Positions 1 through 8,516 of a DNA stretch of 64,000 bases are shown piece by piece; positions within the stretch are counted from its first letter, which is position 1; the number at the start of each line of letters is the position of its first letter. Source of the stretch: Paracoccus wurundjeri. GTDB lineage: Bacteria; Pseudomonadota; Alphaproteobacteria; Rhodobacterales; Rhodobacteraceae. The stretch lies in the NCBI RefSeq assembly GCF_030678915.1, contig NZ_JAUUTZ010000012.1, forward strand, positions 1 to 64,000. The letters are read 5' to 3'. The notes beneath the pieces were generated by a model, which worked only from the letters and a program-made list of their open reading frames with translations, made no database searches and was not told the DNA's origin. A program made the position numbers and the translations under genes.

Positions 1-430
1 CCCCCGCACCCTCGCAGACTGGCCGTGTTTTTCCGGGGCTGTAGGTTTGTGGCGGCCTCCCTAGCCTCCCCGGGCCGGGGCGCCCCCCCCCCCCCCCCCC
101 CCAGACCGGGTTTCAACCCGTAACAGTTTTAGACACGGGGTTCAGAAGGCCAGTGGCAGCCGGCCGTTAAAACCCCAAGGGAAGAAGAAATATTCTTCAT
201 CACCCTACCACATCACAAGATCCGAAGCGACTTCCGATCACGACGTGGCTTGTCCCCCAAATGCGACGTGAATCGCAGCCTGAAATTTGCAACAGTGAGA
301 CCGTTTGTGCAACTGAACTATGCGCTTGACAGAGATTGCCGGTGAACGAATCTGCAATCTCATTGACTCATAAGAGAAAATTTCAAAATTGTTGAGTTTG
401 AAAGACTTAGCTTTATTCTCTGCAAATGCG
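1..430. other. Gene-free left edge, includes C20 tract
   Basis: I find no convincing gene here. A run of 20 C lies at 83-102. The rest is moderately AT-rich towards 340-430. In many Rhodobacterales dnaA lies downstream of rpsT in the same direction, so dnaA would be expected just left of the window, and this stretch could hold its promoter. That is inference: dnaA itself is not visible. The first 100 bases, rich in G and C runs, may be poor-quality sequence near a contig end. Confidence 0.5.
83..102. repeat. C20 homopolymer
   Basis: Twenty consecutive C residues follow a GC-rich stretch (71-82). Two much longer homopolymers in this window (55571-55619 and 63334-63378) sit in copies of a hairpin repeat. 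The flanks here do not clearly match that repeat, so this may be a separate or badly resolved instance. A sequencing or assembly artefact is likely. Confidence 0.8.
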
Positions 431-475
431 AAAAACCAAAGCCGGACATACGGTTATCCGCATGTCCGGCTTTGG
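431..475 (-). terminator. Intrinsic terminator of rpsT
   Basis: Perfect 14-bp inverted repeat: CCAAAGCCGGACAT at 436-449 pairs with ATGTCCGGCTTTGG at 462-475 across a 12-nt loop. Read on the minus strand it is followed at once by TTTTT (435-431). It lies about 60 bases past the rpsT stop codon. Confidence 0.9.
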
Positions 476-533
476 TGATTACGGCTTATCATACCGTATC
501 AAAGCGTTTTTCCGTTGTGCCGAAGCAACTGGC

Positions 534-803
534 TCAGGCTGCGGAAAGTGCTTTCACACGAGAAGAAAGGCGCGACATTTTCCGCGCTGCAGTATTTTTG
601 TGCACGATGCCTTTGGTGACGCCACGCATCAGCTCGGGCTGGGCAGCTTTCAGTGTTTCGCGTGCGGTTTCGGCGTCACCCGAGGCAATCGCCTCTTCGA
701 CCTTGCGCAGATAGGTACGAATGCGCGACCGGCGGGCTTTGTTGACCTCGGTCTTGCGCAGGGTCTGACGCGCGCGCTTCTTGGATTGGGGCGTATTTGC
801 CAT
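534..803 (-). CDS. rpsT: 30S ribosomal protein S20
   Basis: An 89-residue basic protein that binds 16S rRNA in the body of the small ribosomal subunit. The family signature is clear: start [13 protein letters not shown], a Lys/Arg-rich first helix, then a central [14 protein letters not shown] segment typical of S20. The length matches the usual 86-90 residues. The gene has its own strong terminator at 431-475 and about 105 bases of upstream space for a promoter. In many Rhodobacterales rpsT sits between an enoyl-CoA hydratase gene and dnaA, and the hydratase neighbour is present here. Confidence 0.97.
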   Translation of the reverse strand: MANTPQSKKRARQTLRKTEVNKARRSRIRTYLRKVEEAIASGDAETARETLKAAQPELMRGVTKGIVHKNTAARKMSRLSSRVKALSAA

Positions 804-842
804 ATCTATGCGGTTCCGACTGTTTTCGGGTGAATTCTTGAA

Positions 843-862
843 GCCGCGCTTCTACGCGCGGC
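843..862 (-). terminator. Hairpin after enoyl-CoA hydratase gene
   Basis: GCCGCGC (843-849) and GCGCGGC (856-862) form a 7-bp GC stem with a 6-base loop. It lies 46 bases beyond the hydratase stop codon on the minus strand and is followed by TTCAAGAATT, so the T tract is weak. Confidence 0.55.
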
Positions 863-908
863 AGAAAAGCAAGTCAACCGTTCCCGGCGATTCTTTTCGC
901 ACATCCAC

Positions 909-1685
909 CTATTTGTCGCGGAACTGTGGCTCGCGCTTTTCGATAAAGGCGGCCATGCCCTCTTTCTGATCCTCGGTCGCGAACATGGAATGGAAGCTGC
1001 GGCGCTCGAACAGAAGGCCCTCGCGCAGGCTCGTCTCGTAGGAACGATTGACCGATTCCTTTACCGCCTTGACTGTAACCGTGGATTTCTCGGCAATCTT
1101 CCGGGCCGCGGACATGGCCTCGGGAATCACTTTCGGGGTCGGCACCACGCGGCTGACTAGGCCCGAGCGTTCCGCCTCGGCCGCATCCATGAAACGTCCG
1201 GTCAGATTCATGTCCATGGCCTTGGATTTGCCGACGAACCGGGTCAGGCGTTGGGTGCCGCCGATCCCCGCCACCACGCCCAGATTTATCTCGGGCTGGC
1301 CGAATTTGGCATTCTCGCCGCAAATGATGAAATCGCACATCATGGCCAGTTCACAACCGCCGCCCAATGCATAGCCGCTGACAGCGGCGATCATCGGTTT
1401 GCGCACGCGCTGAATCGCCTCGATCTTCGCGCCGAAAAGGTCCTCGCCATAGACATCGACGAAACTTTTCTCGGACATCTCCTTGATATCCGCACCCGCA
1501 GCAAAGGCCTTTTCGTTCCCCGTCAGGACAATGCAGCGTACCTTGTCGTTCTGGTCCGCCTCGGTCAAAGCCCGCGACAGCTCATCAACAAGCTTGCTGT
1601 TGAGAGCGTTAAGAGCCTCGGGACGATTAAGACGAATCAGGGCAATCTGATCCTCGATTTCCACGATTATCGTTTCATAAGCCAT
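909..1685 (-). CDS. Enoyl-CoA hydratase
   Basis: A 258-residue crotonase-family protein, cytoplasmic, expected to hydrate trans-2-enoyl-CoA to 3-hydroxyacyl-CoA in fatty-acid or amino-acid breakdown. The oxyanion-hole segment AAGADIKEM is near residues 62-70. The two catalytic glutamates expected for true hydratases are present, E112 in GGGCELA and E132 in GQPEINLG, 20 residues apart as in mitochondrial ECH. I chose the start MAYETIIVE; an upstream in-frame ATG at 1700 would add MRADL and is less typical. Upstream of rpsT and codirectional with it. Confidence 0.93.
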   Translation of the reverse strand: MAYETIIVEIEDQIALIRLNRPEALNALNSKLVDELSRALTEADQNDKVRCIVLTGNEKAFAAGADIKEMSEKSFVDVYGEDLFGAKIEAIQRVRKPMIAAVSGYALGGGCELAMMCDFIICGENAKFGQPEINLGVVAGIGGTQRLTRFVGKSKAMDMNLTGRFMDAAEAERSGLVSRVVPTPKVIPEAMSAARKIAEKSTVTVKAVKESVNRSYETSLREGLLFERRSFHSMFATEDQKEGMAAFIEKREPQFRDK

Positions 1686-1784
1686 TAGATCGGCCCTCAT
1701 TGCTGTTAAGCATCGCCCGACTCCTAGCAGGGTGCCGGCAAGGTGGCCAGTATCGCGATGACGGATCCCGCCATCATTCCCCGA

Positions 1785-2381
1785 TCAGTCGATATGCGCC
1801 GACAATGCCCGTCCAAGTGCGAATGCGCGCTGTTCAAGCAGCACCGGTGTTTCGCAGACATAGGTCAGGGACTGCTGGCGCTCGGTAAGGATACGCTGAT
1901 CCCAGTCAAGCGCCTCTTCCTCGGCGTCGATCGCGTCGAAATCGGGTTCCTCAGCGGCTTCCATTTCTTCCATCCGGGCGCGGCGTTCCTCTATCCTTTT
2001 GGAAATTGCGACCTGACTTTCGCCGTAACGCGCAATTCCGGCGATGATCGCGCTCCTCTCGGGCTCGATCCGATCGAAGATCGCCACCATAAGCGCCGTA
2101 AGCCTGGATGCATCCGCCTGTTTGGCGAATTCGGCAATTTCGGCCTCGGCCTCTTCCAGAGGCAGGCGGCGTTGCTCCAACCGGTCGGCCAGAGCGGCGA
2201 TCTCGGGATCCCTCGCCAATTCCTCGGTTTCTTCATCCGGTGGGGGTCCGGACCAGACCTGCCCAAGGGATAAATGCGGCTGCTTGCGTTGAATGCATGG
2301 CCAGGTCGGGTCGACGCCGCCGCTTGCCGCCAAAGCCGAGCCCGCTGCCATCGCAAGAATCAGTGTCAGGATATATTTCAT
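1785..2381 (-). CDS. Secreted protein of lut/PQQ-associated operon
   Basis: A 198-residue protein with an N-terminal signal peptide (MKYILTLILAMAAGSALA, cleavage after about 18-20), so probably periplasmic. I do not recognise a catalytic domain. The mature part has a conserved-looking start (WPCIQRKQPHLSLGQVW) and then a long charged helical region rich in E, R and A that could form a coiled coil; one Cys lies near each end. The start is set by an ATGA overlap with the upstream permease stop and by the signal peptide; an ATG eight codons earlier is less likely. It is the last gene of the leftward operon beginning at 6805. In the lut cluster of Methylorubrum several exported proteins of unknown function occupy comparable places. 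Confidence 0.8.
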   Translation of the reverse strand: MKYILTLILAMAAGSALAASGGVDPTWPCIQRKQPHLSLGQVWSGPPPDEETEELARDPEIAALADRLEQRRLPLEEAEAEIAEFAKQADASRLTALMVAIFDRIEPERSAIIAGIARYGESQVAISKRIEERRARMEEMEAAEEPDFDAIDAEEEALDWDQRILTERQQSLTYVCETPVLLEQRAFALGRALSAHID

Positions 2382-3199
2382 GCCCTTCCCTTTCTTCGCG
2401 CCCAAAGGCCCTTTGCCGGATCATACATGAATACCGCTGCCCCGAAGAACCCCGCCAAACAGCCTAAAACCACCCCCAAAGACAGCCAGTTCACCTGCAT
2501 ATACAGCGCGAAACGAATCAATTCGACAGCGTGGGTGAATGGGTTGAAGGCGCAGATATCGTGCAGGATCGTCGAACTCTCACGCATCCGCCACAAAGGA
2601 TAAAGCGCGGAAGAGGCAAAAAACATCGGAAAGATGACGAAATTCATCACTCCGGCGAAATTCTCGAGTTGCCTGATCGCCGAGGACAGGAACAGCCCCA
2701 TCGCCCCCAGCATCAGCCCCGACAGGATCAGGGCGGGCAGAACCGCCAGATAGCCGGATATGGGCGGGCGCACATCCCAGAACCACGCGATGGCAAGGAA
2801 TGTGTAGACCTGGATCACCGAGACCACCACGCCCGCGATCAGCTTCGCGCCCAGCAGAAACCAGCGGGGAAACGGGCTGACCAGCAGGGTCCGCATTGCC
2901 CCGGTCTCCCGGTCATAAACCATCGACAGCGAGGATTGCATCCCGTTGAACAGCTGAATCATCGCGCAAAGGCCGGGCGTCACATAGACCTCGTAAAGCA
3001 CATAGGTCTGATAAGGCTCGGTGATCGACAGGCCCAGAACGGCGCGGAACCCGGCGGCGAAGATGAACAGCCAGACCAGCGGTCTGACAAGCGCCGCCAG
3101 AAACCGCCCCCGCTGGTTGACGAAGCGCAATGTTTCACGGCGGGCAATACCAAGGAAGGCCGTAAACCATGCGCGGGGCGGAAAGGCGATATCGCTCAT
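2378..3199 (-). CDS. ABC transporter permease, PQQ/lanthanide-associated
   Basis: A 273-residue ABC-2 type inner-membrane permease with about six hydrophobic segments, including LVRPLVWLFIFAAGF near residue 40 and a C-terminal GVVLGCLAGFFGAAVFMYD. It resembles the permeases found next to PQQ-dependent alcohol dehydrogenase genes (PedC-type). It overlaps the ATPase gene upstream and the secreted-protein gene downstream by 4 bases each (ATGA), so the three are translationally coupled. In lanthanide-using methylotrophs the equivalent (LutF) serves lanthanide uptake; ABC-2 permeases otherwise more often export, so direction of transport is uncertain. Confidence 0.88.
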   Translation of the reverse strand: MSDIAFPPRAWFTAFLGIARRETLRFVNQRGRFLAALVRPLVWLFIFAAGFRAVLGLSITEPYQTYVLYEVYVTPGLCAMIQLFNGMQSSLSMVYDRETGAMRTLLVSPFPRWFLLGAKLIAGVVVSVIQVYTFLAIAWFWDVRPPISGYLAVLPALILSGLMLGAMGLFLSSAIRQLENFAGVMNFVIFPMFFASSALYPLWRMRESSTILHDICAFNPFTHAVELIRFALYMQVNWLSLGVVLGCLAGFFGAAVFMYDPAKGLWARRKGRA

Positions 3200-3918
3200 G
3201 CCGCGACACCGGTCAGATCCAGGAATGCCTGTGTCAGCCCCCGCTGGCCCGCGATCTCGGTGGCGGTTCCCCGCCGCAATACCTCGCCCCGATGCAGGAT
3301 CACCAGATCGTCTCCGGGCTGGATTTCATCCATGAGATGCGTGGCCCACAGGACCGAAACGCCATTCCTTGCGATCAGATCGCGGGTCAGTTCCAGCACC
3401 TCGGCCCGGGATTTGACATCAAGCCCCACCGTCGCCTCGTCCAGCAACAGGATATCCGGCTGATGAATCAGGGCGCGGGCGATCTCGGCCCTGCGCTGCT
3501 GGCCGCCCGACAGCGACGACACCCGGTCCCCGGCCTTTCCCTCCAGTCCGACCTGAGCAAGCATCTCGCCTATCCGCCCAGCCGCCTGACGGCGCGGAAT
3601 ACCATGCAGGCTGGCGTGATAGGCAAGGTTCTGGCGCACGGTCAGATCGGCATCCATGGCGCGGCTTTGGAACACCACGCCCAGACGGGCAAGCGCCTGT
3701 GCGGGTTGACGCCGCAGATCATAGCCCGCGACCCGGATCACACCGGAACTATTGTTGTAAAGCCGCGTGATCAGCGAAAACAGCGTGGTCTTGCCCGCGC
3801 CGTTCACGCCCAACAATGCCGTGAACCCGCTGCCTGGCACCGTCAGAGAAACATCCTTCAGCGCCTCGACGGCGCCGAAGCTGTGACTGACCCGATCTAT
3901 TTCAAGAGCTGCGGGCAA
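3196..3918 (-). CDS. ABC transporter ATPase, PQQ/lanthanide-associated
   Basis: A 240-residue ATP-binding subunit. Visible motifs: Walker A GVNGAGKTT near residue 38, Q-loop VVFQS, signature LSGGQQRRAEIARAL near 140, Walker B ILLLDEAT, and the switch His in WATHLMDE. It pairs with the permease that overlaps it by 4 bases. The family matches ATPases of PQQ-dependent alcohol dehydrogenase systems and LutE of lanthanide uptake. It starts 6 bases after the acidic-protein gene. The assignment as an ABC ATPase is firm; the substrate is inferred from context. Confidence 0.93.
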   Translation of the reverse strand: MPAALEIDRVSHSFGAVEALKDVSLTVPGSGFTALLGVNGAGKTTLFSLITRLYNNSSGVIRVAGYDLRRQPAQALARLGVVFQSRAMDADLTVRQNLAYHASLHGIPRRQAAGRIGEMLAQVGLEGKAGDRVSSLSGGQQRRAEIARALIHQPDILLLDEATVGLDVKSRAEVLELTRDLIARNGVSVLWATHLMDEIQPGDDLVILHRGEVLRRGTATEIAGQRGLTQAFLDLTGVAA

Positions 3919-3924
3919 TGTTGG

Positions 3925-4494
3925 CTACTGAATGTTGAACACGGCTTGCTGCGTTTCACCGGAAGATCCGGGGATCGACAAGGTATAGCGCCCGGGAACA
4001 ATCGCGATAAAGCTCATGCTGGCGGTGCCGGCATCATCGAATTCAAGGCTGTGTACCCCCATCGGCCGGATCTCGATATCGTTGATGACAACCTCGTTCA
4101 CCCAGACGGCGCGGAAGAAATCCCCACCGGAAAGAGCCAGTTCCTGACTGCCATCCGCATTGATATCGATCCGGTAATAACCGCCGGATTTCAGGGTATA
4201 CTCGTCGCTCGCCACCGGCTGCCCCGAGGCAAGCGTCAGCGGCGCCAGGTCGGTGCGGTTGTCCCGTGCCAACACTCCGGAAAAGCCATAATCGAACTTG
4301 CCGGCCGCCTCGTGAACGCCTTCGCCGCCGCCACCGGCTTCCTCATCGTCGTCGTCCTCATCATCGTCCTCCTGAGTGGCAACTGCCGCCGCGTCGGAAT
4401 TTTCCGTTGCGGAATCGCCCCCGGTTTCGTCCTGCGCAGCGGCCGGCACGGCCAGCCCGGCCAGGATCATCAGAATTGCCAGTATACGGGTCAT
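3925..4494 (-). CDS. Secreted protein with very acidic segment
   Basis: A 189-residue protein of unknown function. Residues 1-20 form a signal peptide ending AAAQ. Residues about 22-60 are low-complexity and acidic, with the run EDDDEDDDDEEAGGGGEG. Residues about 65-189 look like a compact beta-rich domain (FDYGFSGVLARDN, YTLKSGGYYRIDI, IVPGRYTLSIPGS), reminiscent in pattern of cupredoxin-like or immunoglobulin-like folds, but I cannot assign a family. It lies between beta-propeller and ATPase genes in the lut-like operon. A periplasmic acidic stretch beside a lanthanide-dependent dehydrogenase system invites a metal-binding hypothesis, which the sequence alone does not prove. Confidence 0.8.
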   Translation of the reverse strand: MTRILAILMILAGLAVPAAAQDETGGDSATENSDAAAVATQEDDDEDDDDEEAGGGGEGVHEAAGKFDYGFSGVLARDNRTDLAPLTLASGQPVASDEYTLKSGGYYRIDINADGSQELALSGGDFFRAVWVNEVVINDIEIRPMGVHSLEFDDAGTASMSFIAIVPGRYTLSIPGSSGETQQAVFNIQ

Positions 4495-4540
4495 GTCTCT
4501 CTCCTTGAATTTCCGAATCCTTCAAACCACGCGGATTCCC

Positions 4541-4644
4541 TTTTCTTCTTCTTTGTCCAAATACCTCCGGGGGTCACCGGCAGGCGCGCCACTGGTTCGA
4601 GAACCAGCCGGCGACGGGCAGCGCCCCGGCCATCGCGGGACGCA
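4541..4644 (+). repeat. Dispersed hairpin repeat, copy A
   Basis: Begins with TTTTCTTCTTCTTTG, continues CCAAATACCTCCGGGGGT and ends CCATCGCGGGACGCA, the same borders as copies at 42890, 63291 and, inverted, 36084 and 55558. Its apex is enlarged and carries its own small hairpin, CTGGTTC/GAACCAG. It lies between two codirectional operon genes, so it may affect mRNA stability or partly terminate. Confidence 0.85.
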
Positions 4645-4646
4645 AA

Positions 4647-5606
4647 TCAGTCCGGAGCGACAACCACCCCCCAGGGCTGCTGCCCCACCGGCACGGATTT
4701 CACCACCTCGAGCGATTCGACATCGATCACCGAGACATCGTTCGAATTGCCGTTGGTCGTGAACAAAAGCTTCTCATCCGGAGTGAAAGCCATCTGCCAG
4801 ACGCGCTGCCCGACCAGCAGATATTCCAGCACCTCGTCGGTTTCTCCGTCGATCACCGCAACCCGGTTCGCCGGGCCAAGGGCCACGAAGACGCGGCTGC
4901 CATCCGATGTGACCCGCACACCCACCGGCTGAATAGCCTCTGGCAGAACACCGGGGATCTCGAATTCGATCTTATGCACGATCTCCTGCGTCGACGGATC
5001 GATCACGCTGACCGTTCCGCCGATTTCCGCACTGACATATAGCTTGCTGCCATCGTGATTATATTCCGCAAAGCGCGGACGGCTGTCGACCAGCACATTG
5101 GCGGTGATCTCGAATGTCTCGCTGTCGATGAAATGGGCCATATTGGTGGTTTCAGAGGTATTGATCACCACCTTGCCATCCGGGCTGACGCCCATCCCCT
5201 CGGGTTCGACGCCCACCGGGATCTCGGCCAGCACCTGATGGGTTTCCGTATCCACGACCGTCACCAGGTTATCGTCCTCGTTTGCGATATAAAGCGGGTT
5301 TCCGGACGGGTGCAGCACGAATAATTCGGGATCGGGACCGGACGGAAGCGTGTGGGTCTCTTCCATCGTCTCCGGGTCGAAAACCCGCACCAGATCATCG
5401 TCCGAGGCACAGACATAAAGTTCCTTGCCGTCCGGGCTGATGGTGATGCCACGCGGGCGGTTGCCGACAGGATAGCTGCCGATCACCTCGAGCGTTTCGC
5501 TGTCGAGAACGGTGACATCGTTGCCTTTCTCGTTACTGACGAACACCCGGTTGGCCAACACAGGAGTCGCAGCAAGGCAAAGTACAAGCGTCAGAAGATG
5601 TTTCAT
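4647..5606 (-). CDS. PQQ-associated YVTN beta-propeller protein
   Basis: A 319-residue periplasmic protein: signal peptide (MKHLLTLVLCLAATPVLA), then seven or so repeats of about 42 residues in the pattern V-x-D-x-E-T-x-x-V...IPVG..P.G...SPDGK, the hallmark of YVTN-type beta-propellers. It matches the family found with PQQ-dependent alcohol oxidation. In Methylorubrum a beta-propeller of the lut cluster (LutD) has been reported to bind lanthanides. I chose the start at 5606 because GAGGTGA lies just upstream; an in-frame ATG at 5627 would lie inside the preceding gene. Follows the binding-protein gene by 8 bases. Confidence 0.9.
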   Translation of the reverse strand: MKHLLTLVLCLAATPVLANRVFVSNEKGNDVTVLDSETLEVIGSYPVGNRPRGITISPDGKELYVCASDDDLVRVFDPETMEETHTLPSGPDPELFVLHPSGNPLYIANEDDNLVTVVDTETHQVLAEIPVGVEPEGMGVSPDGKVVINTSETTNMAHFIDSETFEITANVLVDSRPRFAEYNHDGSKLYVSAEIGGTVSVIDPSTQEIVHKIEFEIPGVLPEAIQPVGVRVTSDGSRVFVALGPANRVAVIDGETDEVLEYLLVGQRVWQMAFTPDEKLLFTTNGNSNDVSVIDVESLEVVKSVPVGQQPWGVVVAPD

Positions 5607-5614
5607 ATCACCTC

Positions 5615-6805
5615 TCAGAAGGTACATTCGGTTTCGGAGCGGTCGATGCCCAATGTGTCAAGCTGACTGACCTGATGCAGATATTCGTCCTGCGGGCTGA
5701 CCGAGGTCAGCAGCAGGTCGGTTGCCAGCAGGATGGGCTGACGAACCTGATGGTCCCAATCGCGCATGGTCAGTTTTTGTCCCTTGAACCCGGCGACTTC
5801 GAACTGGTCCGACAGCATGAATTCCTTGAGCGTAGCGGGATCGCTGGACTGGCTGCGCGTCGCCGCCTCGCCGATCATGCGAAGGGCAAGCCATGTCAGG
5901 TAATCCTCGTCCCGCATCGGACGGTTGGTCAGTTTCTCGAAGCGGTTCTGGAACTGGCTCGCGCCCCATGCTTCCATGGCCGCATGCCATGCACGGGGCA
6001 TCAGCCCGGCCGAACCGGTAACGGGCCGCGGATCCCATGTCTGATAAGGCAGATATCCGGCGAAGATCCCGGCGTCATCGGCAGCGACCACGACGTCATG
6101 TTCGGCCGCGCGCTGGGTAAAGACCGGCATCTGCTTCTGGACCTGCACATGACCGGAATCGGTCCGGCGGGCGCCTCCGGTATCCTCGTAAACCCGCTCT
6201 TCCACGATCTTCGCGCCGAATTTCGTTGCCGAGCGGCGCAATGCCTCGGCGAAAGCGGTATCTTCGGGATGACTGCCCTCGATCAGGAACCAGCGGGACC
6301 ATTTCTTCCACATGAGGAACTGCGCCAGACCATCAGCAAGCATCGCGTGACTGGGCGCGACGTGAATCGTGTTCGCCCGGCAATCCGCGCCGCGCAGGTT
6401 GTCGCCATGTGCGGTCGCATTGAACAGCATCACCCGATCGCCCGCGTGATCGGCAAGCGACAGCATGGTTTCGTCATCGGCCAGAATCACAATGAACTCC
6501 ACGCCCTCGTCGATCAGGCGATCCATTTCACCCGCAGCGGCGTCAGGCGTCGTGACGACCTCCTCCGCTTCGAAATCCTGGCCCATGAAACGGCCCGTGG
6601 TATCGTTATCCTCGATAGCCAGACGCGCGCCGGCAAAGCCCAGATCCTCGGGTGGCAATTCCAGTCGGGAAATGGGCGGCAGGCCGGCTTCCTCGACGCG
6701 CAGAACCGCCGAGGGAATAAGCGTCACCTCGGGTTGATCCTGCGCCGCGACCGGAGCGGACATCATCCAGACTCCAGCCAAAAGTAGTATGATTCTCTTG
6801 AACAT
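5615..6805 (-). CDS. Periplasmic binding protein, PQQ/lanthanide-associated
   Basis: A 396-residue secreted protein (signal peptide MFKRIILLLAGVWMMSAPVAAQ) with the two-lobe plan of type-1 periplasmic binding proteins: a first lobe to about 130 with VEFIVILADDETML, a hinge near ATAHGDNLRG, and a second lobe with WKKWSRWFLIEGSHPED. It matches substrate-binding proteins linked to PQQ-dependent alcohol dehydrogenases, the family of LutA. It is the first gene of a six-gene leftward operon and would deliver substrate to the ATPase/permease pair. Two conserved-looking cysteines occur (GADCRAN and C-terminal ETECTF). Ligand identity is inference. Confidence 0.88.
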   Translation of the reverse strand: MFKRIILLLAGVWMMSAPVAAQDQPEVTLIPSAVLRVEEAGLPPISRLELPPEDLGFAGARLAIEDNDTTGRFMGQDFEAEEVVTTPDAAAGEMDRLIDEGVEFIVILADDETMLSLADHAGDRVMLFNATAHGDNLRGADCRANTIHVAPSHAMLADGLAQFLMWKKWSRWFLIEGSHPEDTAFAEALRRSATKFGAKIVEERVYEDTGGARRTDSGHVQVQKQMPVFTQRAAEHDVVVAADDAGIFAGYLPYQTWDPRPVTGSAGLMPRAWHAAMEAWGASQFQNRFEKLTNRPMRDEDYLTWLALRMIGEAATRSQSSDPATLKEFMLSDQFEVAGFKGQKLTMRDWDHQVRQPILLATDLLLTSVSPQDEYLHQVSQLDTLGIDRSETECTF

Positions 6806-6986
6806 TTCGTTCCTCTCCCACTCCGTATACTGCGGGCAGGAAGGTCCTGCGACAAGCCGGTTTATCTTCCCGGTTGTATCGGGAACATTTGGCTACAGCT
6901 TTGGTCTTATGGACGTCGATCAATGCGGCGTGCAATTTCGTTCCGGCCCGCCATTCACGGCGAATTACTGTAAAGGAACAGGGAAT
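6806..6986. promoter_or_regulatory. Divergent promoter region, lut-like operon and mxaD-like gene
   Basis: These 181 bases separate two divergent transcription units. They contain the sequence ATCGGGAACATTTGGCTA (6878-6895), which matches 16 of 18 positions of a sequence in the xoxF upstream region, and so may hold a shared regulator site. The ribosome-binding site for the rightward gene is AAAGGAACAGGG ahead of ATG 6987. Confidence 0.6.
6878..6895. promoter_or_regulatory. Candidate shared operator, site 1
   Basis: ATCGGGAACATTTGGCTA. It lies 73 bases from the lut-like operon start and 91 bases from the mxaD-like start. A near-identical sequence occurs at 12630-12647 upstream of xoxF in the same orientation relative to the leftward genes. 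No regulator is encoded nearby. Confidence 0.4.
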
Positions 6987-7547
6987 ATGAAACTGAAAGC
7001 GCTTGCCGCCGTCGCATTTGGCGCGGCTTTGGTATTCGCGAGTATGGCGAATGCGCACGGTCCCTCGCGGCAAAAAGTCGAGATGAGTGTGACGCTGAAT
7101 GCCAGTCCGGACGAAGTTTGGGAATTAATCGGTAATTTCAACGACATGAGCTGGCATCCCGCTATCGATTCCACCGAGATGACACCGGAAGGCGCGCCCG
7201 CCGACGTGCCCGATGAATCCACCCGTGTGCTGCATCTGAAGGCCGATGAAGGCGATCCGACCATCACTGAACAGCTGATGGCGATCGATCCCGAGAAACA
7301 CATGTATAAATACATGATCACCGAAGTCGCCGTCGAGGTCCTGCCGGTCACGAATTACTCGTCGACCCTGCAGGTCAATGACAAGGACGGCAAGGCCGAG
7401 GTGGTCTGGAAAGGCGGGTTCTATCGCGGTTTTCCGAATAACAATCCACCGGCAGAACTGAATGACGAAGCTGCCATCGCTGCGGTCGAGGGCATCTATC
7501 AGGCCGGTATCGATGCATTGACCGAGCAATTCGGAAAGGCGGAGTAA
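6987..7547 (+). CDS. MxaD-like SRPBCC-family periplasmic protein
   Basis: A 186-residue protein with a signal peptide (MKLKALAAVAFGAALVFASMANA) and one SRPBCC/START-like domain: VEMSVTLNASPDEVWELIGNFNDMSWHPAI is the typical first strand and helix, and the long C-terminal helix begins near AAIAAVEGIYQAGI. This is the class of MxaD, a periplasmic protein that in Methylorubrum aids electron transfer between methanol dehydrogenase and its cytochrome. I chose the internal ATG at 6987 because it begins the signal peptide and has AAAGGAACAGGG in front. Followed 3 bases later by a beta-propeller gene, probably cotranscribed. Confidence 0.85.
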   Translation: MKLKALAAVAFGAALVFASMANAHGPSRQKVEMSVTLNASPDEVWELIGNFNDMSWHPAIDSTEMTPEGAPADVPDESTRVLHLKADEGDPTITEQLMAIDPEKHMYKYMITEVAVEVLPVTNYSSTLQVNDKDGKAEVVWKGGFYRGFPNNNPPAELNDEAAIAAVEGIYQAGIDALTEQFGKAE

Positions 7548-7550
7548 ACC

Positions 7551-8516
7551 ATGCGGCGCGCACCGGCATCCATGATACGCCGGGTGCGCCTGTTCATTAT
7601 GGCGGTATTTTTGCCATTTTCTCCGGCAGCCGCCGGGGATCTGGCGTTTATCACGTCACAGAACGGCAATGCCGTCTCCATTGTCGATCTGAACAGCCAT
7701 GAAATCATTGCGGATAGCCCCGTGGACGGCGCTCCGGCTCCGGTCGCTTATGATCCGCGCGGCGGGCGTGCCTATGTGATTTCAGCCGATACCGGACGGC
7801 TTAGCGTATTGGACGAAGAGGCCCGTATCATCGATCGGCGGGAGCTGGGCGAAGGTGCCTTTGGCGTCGCAGTCGCTCCGGATGGCGGCGTATTCGTGAC
7901 CGATTGGTACCGTGGAAGGCTTTTGCGGCTGGATGGCGCGCTGCAAGAGCTATGGGCCGTTGATACGGGCGCAGCCCCGGCAGGGGTAGCGGTCAGCAAT
8001 GACGGGCTGCTGGTCGCAACCGCGGATCGCGACGACAATCAGGTCAGCCTGTTCGACAGCCGCACCGGACGGCTGATCCGCAAGATAAAAACCGCGGGCG
8101 AACATCCCTTTGCCGTCACCTTTCACGCAGGCCGGATCTGGACCGCCGATGTCCAAAGCGACACCGTTTCCGTCATCGATCCCCTGAAGGGGCAACTTGT
8201 CGGCCAGATTGAAACCGGCAGTCACCCTTACGGCGTCGCCTTTGCTGGCGGACACGGGTTTATCACCAATCAATATGCCAGCACACTGACAGTTTTCGAC
8301 CCCGACAGCCTTGAAGTTCTGGAAGAGATCGAAGTTGGAGATTATCCCGAAGGCATCGCCCCCCTGCCCGATGGTAGCGGCGTGGCCGTCGCCAATTGGG
8401 ATTCCGATACGGTCGTGATTGTCGATGCGAAAACATTTGAAATTACGGCAGAAATCGAAACCCCCGCAGGACCACGCGCTTTTGGGCAGTTCACGGGTCG
8501 ACAGGTTCAGCCCTGA
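7551..8516 (+). CDS. Second YVTN beta-propeller protein
   Basis: A 321-residue protein with a signal-like N terminus (RLFIMAVFLPFSPAAAG) followed by repeats of about 40 residues with the beta-propeller pattern (AFITSQNGNAVSIVDLN, EVGDYPEGIAPLPDGSGVAV, SDTVVIVDAKTFEITAEI). It is a paralogue in plan of the propeller at 4647-5606 but shorter in its repeats and clearly divergent. Probably periplasmic and linked to methanol oxidation by context. Its 3' end overlaps the convergent CXXCW gene by 26 bases. No catalytic residues are evident, so a binding or scaffold role is likely. Confidence 0.88.
   Translation: MRRAPASMIRRVRLFIMAVFLPFSPAAAGDLAFITSQNGNAVSIVDLNSHEIIADSPVDGAPAPVAYDPRGGRAYVISADTGRLSVLDEEARIIDRRELGEGAFGVAVAPDGGVFVTDWYRGRLLRLDGALQELWAVDTGAAPAGVAVSNDGLLVATADRDDNQVSLFDSRTGRLIRKIKTAGEHPFAVTFHAGRIWTADVQSDTVSVIDPLKGQLVGQIETGSHPYGVAFAGGHGFITNQYASTLTVFDPDSLEVLEEIEVGDYPEGIAPLPDGSGVAVANWDSDTVVIVDAKTFEITAEIETPAGPRAFGQFTGRQVQP

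Noticed and set aside
426-833. Plus-strand open frame of 135 codons
   Set aside because: Antisense of rpsT and its terminator hairpin.
3169-4932. Open frame of 587 codons on the plus strand
   Set aside because: Spans the antisense of three minus-strand genes (ABC ATPase, acidic protein, propeller) plus a repeat; composition is that of a shadow.
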